Source: JAAGZL01 sp964628835 (GTDB lineage Bacteria; Pseudomonadota; Gammaproteobacteria; Chromatiales; Chromatiaceae). Taken from it: a stretch of 47,053 nucleotides of DNA. Below are positions 41,239 to 47,053 of this stretch, one piece after another. Within the stretch, counting starts at the first letter, position 1, and every line of letters begins with the position of its first letter. The position numbers were made by a program, and so were the translations under genes. Location: positions 1-47,053 of the forward strand of contig CAZVME010000022.1 in assembly GCA_964628835.1 (NCBI GenBank), given 5' to 3'. The notes below the pieces were generated by a model that was not told the origin of the DNA, searched no databases, and saw nothing but the letters and a program-made list of their open reading frames with translations.

Positions 41239-41886
41239 ATGCGGGTAATAGTGGTGCGGCACTACAAAACGCTGATTAACCAGTCAGGACAGATTATGGG
41301 CTGGGGTGACTCGCCACGTTCTGAAGATTGGCAGATAGATCTTGCCTTCGTAGATGGGGTTATGTCTGAAAACTCCCTGCAGTTTTCGGCGGTATACACT
41401 AGTGACCTGGAGCGAGCCCGTCAGACCGGAATGTATCACGCCAAAAAGCGGGGTATAGACCAGGTGCATGCTCAGGCTGAGTTAAAAGAGGTCAATTACG
41501 GGGCGCTGTATAAGAAGAGCAAAAAATGGGTTGAAAAGCATATTCCAGAACACAAAAAAGACCCGGACTTTGTCTACCCCAAGGGCGAGAGCTTTCGACA
41601 GATGCAACAGCGCAGTGTGGGCTTTTTTGAAACACTCTGGAAGCAACACCAGGGCGACACTATTCTGGTGGTGGTGCATGCCGGTGTGATTCGTGGCCTG
41701 GTGTGCCATTTTCTGGGACTACCCTATGCTGAGAGTCTCAAGCGCAAGATATCCCACAGCTACATCGGTGATTTTCAGTTCCGACATGGCAGCTGCCTAA
41801 GTTATAACGAGTTGGGAAGGCCGTCAGGATTTGTGCGGGACAAGATAATAACTATCCCATACCAGATCAAGCAGCCATCCACCTGA
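41239..41886 (+). CDS. Histidine phosphatase (phosphoglycerate mutase-like) family protein
   Basis: A 215-residue enzyme of the branch-1 histidine phosphatases. The N-terminal motif is VVRHYKT, where the usual RHG is RHY, but the catalytic Arg and His are kept. The YTSDLERARQTGMYH segment and ELKEVNYGAL (acid Glu) follow, and the second His is in VVVHAGVIRGL. It can act on sugar phosphates, phosphoglycerate or phosphoproteins. It follows the 2-phosphoglycerate-kinase-like gene, so its substrate may be a phosphoglycerate. Confidence 0.87.
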   Translation: MRVIVVRHYKTLINQSGQIMGWGDSPRSEDWQIDLAFVDGVMSENSLQFSAVYTSDLERARQTGMYHAKKRGIDQVHAQAELKEVNYGALYKKSKKWVEKHIPEHKKDPDFVYPKGESFRQMQQRSVGFFETLWKQHQGDTILVVVHAGVIRGLVCHFLGLPYAESLKRKISHSYIGDFQFRHGSCLSYNELGRPSGFVRDKIITIPYQIKQPST

Positions 41887-42018
41887 CTGGGGTCTGGATC
41901 TGATTGGGATTAGAGCGCAAATATCGTGCACATCCAGATGGAGTGTGGCGATGACAGGAGAACTCTTTTTTTACAGCTAAGTAACAATGGGTTATAACTG
42001 AAATCTTCATGGCGTGTG

Positions 42019-42051
42019 GGCGAGAGATATCCCTATGGATAGGTGCTCGCC
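42019..42051. other. Stem-loop upstream of the RND exporter gene
   Basis: GGCGAG (42019-42024) pairs with CTCGCC (42046-42051), with an inner ATCC/GGAT stem. It lies in the leader or just upstream, about 50 bases before the ATG. Role unknown. Confidence 0.4.
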
Positions 42052-42100
42052 AGACGACGCTACAAATACAAATAGAAATAGATCAAAAAGACAATAACTA

Positions 42101-44746
42101 ATGCTACAGCGTTTAACGGAACTCTATTATCGACTAACTCTGGAAAGGCCACTGGTGGTTGGTTTGGCAACCATGCTGATACTGGCCGTTGCCGTATGGT
42201 TTTCCCAGGACTTCAAGCTGGACGCCTCATCTGATTCACTGGTATTGGAAAACGATCAGGACCTGCGTTTCTATCGGGCGGTGCGGGCGCGCTATGGCTC
42301 GGATGACTTTCTGGTGGTTACCCTGCAACCCAAGGTCGGCCTCTTCACCAATGAGAGTCTGAGCAATATTCGTAAGCTGCGGGACGAGCTGGCTGGTCTG
42401 GAACGGGTGGAGTCGATCCTGAGCATTCTGGATGTGCCCCTGATTGACAGCCCGCGGGTCAGCGTGTCTGAACTCCAGGAACAGGTGCGCACCCTGGAGA
42501 CCGAGGGCATGGATATTGCCAAGGCCAGGCTGGAGTTCCGCAACAGTCCGCTCTATCGCAGCCTGCTCACCAGTGTGGATGAGAAGACCACCGCCATGTT
42601 GGTCTATCTCAAACATGACAAGGTGCAGAGCGAGCTCCAGAACCAGCGCGACCAGCTGTGGGAAAAACAGATGGGGACCAAGCTGGATGCGCAGGAATCG
42701 GAGAAGCTGGCGGGTATTTCGGCCGAGATCAAGTATCACAACACCAGGCTGCAGGCCCAGTTGCGGGATGACATCATTGCTGTGCGCGCTATCCTGGGCC
42801 GCTATCGGGATGCGGGGGAGATCCATCTGGGAGGCGTACCCATGATCGCCTCCGATATGATCGATTTTGTGGACAGTGATATTAAGATGTTTGGCATTGG
42901 CGTCGCCATCTTTCTGGTAATCCTGCTCACCATAGCCTTCAAGCGTCCACGCTGGGTGTTGATACCTATGCTGATCTGCGTAGTATCCGCCGTGGTCATG
43001 GTGGGTTATCTGGGGATGATGGACTGGCGAGTGACCGTAGTCTCTTCCAACTTTATATCCCTGTTGCTGATCACCACCCTGTCGCTGGCGGTGCATCTGA
43101 TAGTACGCCATCAGGAGCTGCATGCGGAAGATCCTAATCGTTCCCAGCTCTGGATGCTAAAGGAGACCATGCGCTCCAAGCTGGCGCCATCCATATTTAC
43201 CTCCCTTACCACCATGGTGGCCTTCGCCTCCCTTATCGTGAGTGGGATTCGCCCGGTGATAGATTTTGGCTGGATGATGGTGGTGGGCATAGGCATGGCT
43301 TTCTGCTTTGCCTTTCTGCTGTTTCCCGCTGCACTGGCGCCTCTCAAGGCCGGTACTCCGGTGCTGCGTCGGCACGACGCCACTGCCGCCATGACCCGTT
43401 CCCTGGCCAATGTCATTGAACGCCATGGCAACACCACCCTGATGATCTACCTGCTGATTGTGGTTCTGGGCGTGATGGGTATAGGCAAGCTGTCGGTGGA
43501 GAACCGTTTTATCGACTACTTCAAAGAGTCCACCGAGATCTACAAGGGCATGGTGCTGATCGATCAGGAGCTGGGTGGCACCACCCCGCTGGATGTGGTG
43601 CTGGAGCCGGATAAGCAGTTTCTGCAAAGCATGAGTGGGGAGGGCGGCGCCGAACACGAGCCCGACCTGGAACAACCCATCGCCGACTCTAGGCCCGAAC
43701 AGGGTGAGACGGTGGCGGCTGTCACCGAATCGCAGGAGCAGCCAAGCGAGGATGAGATCGCCGTGGACGAGGACGATATCCCCGAGGATGAGTTTGACGA
43801 GGATATGGATTTCGACCTGGGCGCAGAGTTTGAAGATGAGGGAGGAGGCATCAGTGGCGAGAGCTTCTGGTTCAACATGTTCCAGCTGGCGGATGTGCAG
43901 AAGATCCACGAATATCTGGAGTCACTGCCAGAGACCGGCAAGGTGCTCTCCCTGTACACCACCATGAGCATGATGACCATGCTCAACAACGACACCCCGC
44001 TGGATAATATGAGTTTGGCGGTGGTGCACAAACGCCTGCCGGATGACATCAAGGCGCAGATCCTGGACCCCTACATGTCCAAGGATGGCAACCAGATACG
44101 TTTTGGCATCCGGGTCATTGATTCGGATATAAACCTGAAACGGGATGTGCTGCTGAAAAAGATCAAGCGCGACCTGATAGAAAAATTCAATCTGGAGGAG
44201 GGGCAGGTAAAGCTCTCGGGGATGCTGGTGCTCTACAACAATGTTTTACAGAGCCTGTTCCGTTCCCAGATTCTGACCCTGAGCATGGTGTTCCTGGCCA
44301 TCTTTGGCATGTTCCTGCTGTTGTTCCGGTGCTGGAAACTGGCCGCCATTGGCGTAGTGCCCACCGTAGTGGCGGCGGGTATCATCCTGGGTCTGATGGG
44401 TTGGGTGGGGATCCCGCTGGATATCATGACCATCACCATTGCCGCCATCACCATCGGTATCGGGGTGGATAACGCCATCCACTATGTGCACCGGTTCCGA
44501 CTGGAGCTGGAGGTGGATGGGGACTATTGGGGGGCGGTAAAACGTTGCCACTCCAGTGTGGGTCGGGCCATATACTACACCTCAATCACCGTCACTCTGG
44601 GCTTCTCCATCATGGCCTTGTCCAACTTTATTCCGTCGATCTACTTCGGCATACTCACCGGCATTGCCATGGTGGTGGCCCTGATCGGTAACCTGACCCT
44701 GCTGCCGCTGTTGCTGGTGAAATTAAAACCTATTGAAGTTAGTTAG
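42101..44746 (+). CDS. RND-superfamily exporter (MMPL/HpnN-like) with an acidic insert
   Basis: An 881-residue inner-membrane transporter of the RND/MMPL group (COG1033). It has a first helix near 20-37, a periplasmic domain, helices about 260-415, then a second helix near 440-458, a second periplasmic domain and helices about 720-875. Each half ends in the RND helix cluster; TIAAITIGIGVDNAIHYVHR carries the family Asp. Between about 513 and 585 an Asp/Glu-rich low-complexity segment is inserted in the second periplasmic domain (for instance VDEDDIPEDEFDEDMDF). Relatives move lipids or hopanoids; the substrate is unknown. No adaptor gene is adjacent. Confidence 0.88.
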   Translation: MLQRLTELYYRLTLERPLVVGLATMLILAVAVWFSQDFKLDASSDSLVLENDQDLRFYRAVRARYGSDDFLVVTLQPKVGLFTNESLSNIRKLRDELAGLERVESILSILDVPLIDSPRVSVSELQEQVRTLETEGMDIAKARLEFRNSPLYRSLLTSVDEKTTAMLVYLKHDKVQSELQNQRDQLWEKQMGTKLDAQESEKLAGISAEIKYHNTRLQAQLRDDIIAVRAILGRYRDAGEIHLGGVPMIASDMIDFVDSDIKMFGIGVAIFLVILLTIAFKRPRWVLIPMLICVVSAVVMVGYLGMMDWRVTVVSSNFISLLLITTLSLAVHLIVRHQELHAEDPNRSQLWMLKETMRSKLAPSIFTSLTTMVAFASLIVSGIRPVIDFGWMMVVGIGMAFCFAFLLFPAALAPLKAGTPVLRRHDATAAMTRSLANVIERHGNTTLMIYLLIVVLGVMGIGKLSVENRFIDYFKESTEIYKGMVLIDQELGGTTPLDVVLEPDKQFLQSMSGEGGAEHEPDLEQPIADSRPEQGETVAAVTESQEQPSEDEIAVDEDDIPEDEFDEDMDFDLGAEFEDEGGGISGESFWFNMFQLADVQKIHEYLESLPETGKVLSLYTTMSMMTMLNNDTPLDNMSLAVVHKRLPDDIKAQILDPYMSKDGNQIRFGIRVIDSDINLKRDVLLKKIKRDLIEKFNLEEGQVKLSGMLVLYNNVLQSLFRSQILTLSMVFLAIFGMFLLLFRCWKLAAIGVVPTVVAAGIILGLMGWVGIPLDIMTITIAAITIGIGVDNAIHYVHRFRLELEVDGDYWGAVKRCHSSVGRAIYYTSITVTLGFSIMALSNFIPSIYFGILTGIAMVVALIGNLTLLPLLLVKLKPIEVS

Positions 44747-44758
44747 GTTGGATGCTGT

Positions 44759-45640
44759 TCACTGACCGCCAACGGCGATCAGCATTACCCCGGTGACTAT
44801 GAGCCCGCCACCGGCTAGGTGGGAGCCCACACCCTGTTCCCGAAACAGGATGGCGCCCAACACTATGCCAAACAGCATGCTGCTGCGTTTGACTGCGATC
44901 ATGTAGGCGGCTTCTACCTGTTGCAGGGCCAGAAAATGAGTGATCACCATCGCCGCCATGAACAGGGCCACCATGATATTCTGAGTGGGAAGCCGGTACA
45001 GTGCGCGTATGGTTTCTGGTTTTTGCAATAGAAACAGGATCAGGGTTGCTGCGCCCAGCAGGCTAAAATAGAAGGGTCCAAACAGGTCTGCTGGCATATA
45101 CTGCATGGCCGCCTTGCCGCCCACTGAGGTTACACTGTAGATGGTGGCCACCAGCAGCATCAGCCGGGAGCCACGGTTGCGCAGGATTGCAGTAAATGGC
45201 ACCAGCAGGCGGTGGGTGTCACCTGGATTATCGCTTTCAAAGTTCAATATCCAGGTCCCGGCAAACACCAGAAAGATCCCGCCAAACCCCAACATGGAGA
45301 CTCGCTCGCCCAGCAACAGCCAGCCGGTGAAGGTCACCAGCACCGGGGTGAATGCCAGGTATGGCAGGGTGAGCCACAGGGGGTAATCGCGGATCGCCTG
45401 CACGTACAACAGCAGGGCGATAATCTCCAGCGGTAGCAGTAGGGCCATCCAGCCCCAGAACTCAAGCGGCAGCACCGGGAAGGGTTGTACCAGCAGCAGG
45501 GGAGAGAGCAGCAACCCGGAGAGGCTGAAGCGCACCAGCACCAACTCTCTGGCGCTGTAGTCGCGCAACCAGTGCTTGCTGGCAACATCTGCTGAAGCCA
45601 GGCTGACAGCGCAGAGCAGGGCCAATAGAAACCAGTGCAT
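44759..45640 (-). CDS. EamA/DMT-family transporter
   Basis: A 293-residue inner-membrane protein with ten predicted helices in two EamA repeats. Features are the N-terminal CAVSLASADVASKHWLRD, PLEIIALLLYVQAIRDYPLW and the C-terminal LFREQGVGSHLAGGGLIVTG segment. Family members export amino acids, nucleotides or drugs. The frame is open from 45670, but the extra codons lie partly in a dispersed repeat, so ATG 45640 is preferred. It converges with the RND exporter gene and follows dusA on the same strand. Confidence 0.87.
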   Translation of the reverse strand: MHWFLLALLCAVSLASADVASKHWLRDYSARELVLVRFSLSGLLLSPLLLVQPFPVLPLEFWGWMALLLPLEIIALLLYVQAIRDYPLWLTLPYLAFTPVLVTFTGWLLLGERVSMLGFGGIFLVFAGTWILNFESDNPGDTHRLLVPFTAILRNRGSRLMLLVATIYSVTSVGGKAAMQYMPADLFGPFYFSLLGAATLILFLLQKPETIRALYRLPTQNIMVALFMAAMVITHFLALQQVEAAYMIAVKRSSMLFGIVLGAILFREQGVGSHLAGGGLIVTGVMLIAVGGQ

Positions 45641-45657
45641 GGGTAGAGTGTAACCTT

Positions 45658-45736
45658 CATTTTCAAGCAATTACAGCGCTTGAAAATGGCAGCGCCTCCC
45701 TGTGCCGCTGGAGCCTATGAAAATATAACAGGCTCC
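45658..45736. repeat. Multi-hairpin dispersed repeat, copy D (right part)
   Basis: It corresponds to the last three hairpins of copies A and B. CATTTTCAAGC (45658-45668) and GCTTGAAAATG (45678-45688) form a perfect 11-base stem. GGCAGCGCC-TCCCTGTGCCGCTGG resembles the fourth hairpin. GGAGCCT (45710-45716) and AGGCTCC (45730-45736) form the last one, which reaches the dusA stop codon. Bases between hairpins match copies A and B. Confidence 0.7.
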
Positions 45737-46701
45737 TAACTTGCCACCATCTGTGCCGCCTGGGTGATCAGCTCCGGGGTTGCGCCCTTGCTGTGGGCGT
45801 TCTCACTAATATGCCGCCGCCAGGCCTTGGCCCCGGGCTGGCCCTGGAACAGTCCCAGTATGTGTCGGGTGATGCGGCCTATGGGGGTGCCGCGGGCAAA
45901 TTCCTGGTGTACGAACGGCATCAACTGCTCAATGATCTGATGGCGACTGGGAACGGGGTGGTCATCCCCAAACAGACGCCGGTCAACTTCGGCCAGGAGC
46001 CAGGGGTTCTGGTAGGCCTCGCGTCCGATCATCACCCCGTCCAGGTGTTGTAGCTGCAGCTCGGCTGCATCCATGGTCTTGATGCCGCCGTTGATGATGA
46101 TCTCCAGTTGCGGAAAATCCTGCTTCAACTGCTGCACAATCTCATATCTCAGGGGCGGGATGTCACGATTCTCCTTGGGACTCAAACCCTGTAGCCAGGC
46201 GTTTCTGGCGTGGACGATAAAGGTGCTGCATCCGGTGGCAGACACCGTGCTGACAAATCGGTGCAGGCTCTCGTAGCTGTCATCCTGATCTATGCCGATA
46301 CGGTGTTTCACCGTGACCGGGATGGAGACGGTAGCCTGCATGGCGTGGATGCACGCGGCCACCAGATCGGGGTCCAGCATCAGGCAGGCTCCGAAGCGCC
46401 CGGACTGCACCCGGTCCGAGGGGCAACCCACGTTCAGATTGGCCTCGTCATATCCCTTGTCCTCTGCCATGCGGGAACACTGCGCCAAGGCTGCTGGATC
46501 ACTCCCGGCAAGTTGCAGGGCAATGGGGTGTTCGCTGGGGTCAAACTCCAGAAAGCGTTCCCGGTCACCGTGGATCAGGGCACCGGTGGTTACCATCTCG
46601 GTGTAGAGCAGGGTATGCCTGGTGATGAGACGGGCAAAATAGCGGTAGTGCCGGTCGGTCCAATCAAGCATGGGGGCGATGGAGAGTTTGCGATTGATCA
46701 T
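45736..46701 (-). CDS. dusA: tRNA-dihydrouridine synthase A
   Basis: An FMN enzyme that reduces uridine 20/20a in tRNA, 321 residues, the usual DusA length. Marks are SIAPMLDWTDRHYRYF at the N-terminus, the catalytic Cys in LNVGCPSDRVQSGRFGACLM (about 90-109), VTVKHRIGID, INGGIKTMDAA and MIGREAYQNPWL for FMN phosphate binding. The C-terminal helical domain ends with the GAKAWRRHISENAHSKGA signature. The stop overlaps the last base of repeat copy D. Confidence 0.96.
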   Translation of the reverse strand: MINRKLSIAPMLDWTDRHYRYFARLITRHTLLYTEMVTTGALIHGDRERFLEFDPSEHPIALQLAGSDPAALAQCSRMAEDKGYDEANLNVGCPSDRVQSGRFGACLMLDPDLVAACIHAMQATVSIPVTVKHRIGIDQDDSYESLHRFVSTVSATGCSTFIVHARNAWLQGLSPKENRDIPPLRYEIVQQLKQDFPQLEIIINGGIKTMDAAELQLQHLDGVMIGREAYQNPWLLAEVDRRLFGDDHPVPSRHQIIEQLMPFVHQEFARGTPIGRITRHILGLFQGQPGAKAWRRHISENAHSKGATPELITQAAQMVAS

Positions 46702-46807
46702 ACAGGGGGAGGGTGTAATTTAGATGGGGCCATATTAGCCTTTTTCACCGGGGTATCCAATACTGTTAAGTATGATCATTATGAACTGAATGGGTGGTAT
46801 CTGTTCC

Positions 46808-47053
46808 ATGATGCATAGTCTTCCATCATTTGTGGTCGCTGCTGGGTGCAACTGGCAAGTAAAATTGTTTGCTTGGGTAGTGGCGCTCCTGCTGCCCCTG
46901 TTTCCCCCAACTGCTCCAGCAGACCATCTCCCGAATACACTTGTCGGAACCGAGGTTGTAGTGGGGGTTCTTGCTTTTCGCGGGACGGAACATGCGGTTA
47001 CCACCTGGCAACCCACGGTTGATTATCTGTCCGGTAGTATCGCCCAGGTCAAA
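46808..47053 (+). CDS. N-terminus of a sensor protein with a phosphonate-binding-like (TtrS/PhnD type) domain, cut by the window edge
   Basis: From ATG 46808 (a second ATG is at 46811) the frame is open for 82 codons to the window end. A signal anchor or signal peptide, KLFAWVVALLLPLFPPTAPA, is followed by VVVGVLAFRGTEHAV and TTWQPTVDYLSGSI. That is the start of the PhnD/TtrS-type binding domain seen at the N-terminus of many sensor kinases and diguanylate cyclases. The output domain is outside the window. It is divergent from dusA. Confidence 0.72.
   Translation, partial: MMHSLPSFVVAAGCNWQVKLFAWVVALLLPLFPPTAPADHLPNTLVGTEVVVGVLAFRGTEHAVTTWQPTVDYLSGSIAQVK

Noticed and set aside
41883..41905. 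A third copy of the GGGG(C/T)CGGAGTC palindrome after the histidine phosphatase gene
   Set aside because: Only a loose match to the left arm (GGGGTCTGGATCTGATTG) with no right arm in reach.

Overview
The window reads as chromosomal DNA of a gammaproteobacterium. Its genes are dense and moderately GC-rich, with ATG/GTG starts and clear Shine-Dalgarno sites. The gene families (MscK-type channel, DsbA, cytochrome c4, YaiI, YidD, DusA, PatZ-like acetyltransferase, GGDEF/EAL proteins) fit that class. The order cytochrome c4 - dsbA - endonuclease/exonuclease/phosphatase - GGDEF recalls a Pseudomonas cluster. MenD and MenF beside c-type cytochrome genes suggest a respiratory, perhaps Chromatiales-like or sulfur-oxidiser-like organism, but the window does not fix the genus. 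No rRNA, tRNA, CRISPR array, prophage or intact insertion sequence was seen.

Layout. 0-7 kb: a large mechanosensitive channel, then menF-menD on the minus strand, with a short palindromic element on each side of menD. 7-11.7 kb: cytochrome c4, dsbA, an EEP-family protein, a diguanylate cyclase and yaiI. 11.7-17.4 kb: a metal cluster with a divergent zinc-ribbon protein, znuA-znuC-znuB, yidD and an SO_0444-type permease, followed by a HIT/GDP-hexose-phosphorylase-like protein. 17.4-23 kb: an accessory stretch with two paralogous small secreted proteins, a phnA gene broken by an amber codon, a two-subunit GMC dehydrogenase, an exported protein of unknown role, a DUF1330 protein and a 58-residue ORF with a perfect ribosome-binding site. 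23-25.6 kb: a translationally coupled CHAD-protein/ParA pair ending in a 189-base nested palindrome. 25.6-29.9 kb: a PatZ-like lysine acetyltransferase divergent from a histone-deacetylase-family enzyme. 30-33.4 kb: a ModA-like binding protein followed by a PAS-GGDEF-EAL membrane protein. 33.6-39.4 kb: a phosphate locus pstS-phoU-pstC-pstA-pstB-pstB. 39.4-47 kb: cspA, a 2-phosphoglycerate-kinase-like protein with a histidine phosphatase, an RND exporter, an EamA transporter, dusA, and the start of a sensor protein cut by the window edge.

The most unusual system is the phosphate locus. Its PhoU carries a C-terminal low-molecular-weight phosphatase/arsenate-reductase-like domain that has lost the catalytic Cys and Arg. 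Its two PstB ATPases are degenerate in complementary ways: one lacks the Q-loop Gln and H-loop His, the other lacks the LSGGQ signature. A heterodimer would have exactly one canonical ATP site. With a candidate Pho box before pstS and a CHAD (polyphosphate-binding family)/ParA pair 8 kb away, phosphate sensing and storage is a theme of the window.

A second signal is structural. A roughly 150-base multi-hairpin repeat occurs in two near-complete and two partial copies between unrelated genes. Two GGGG(C/T)CGGAGTC palindromes and the 189-base nested palindrome add further mobile or RNA-structured intergenic elements.
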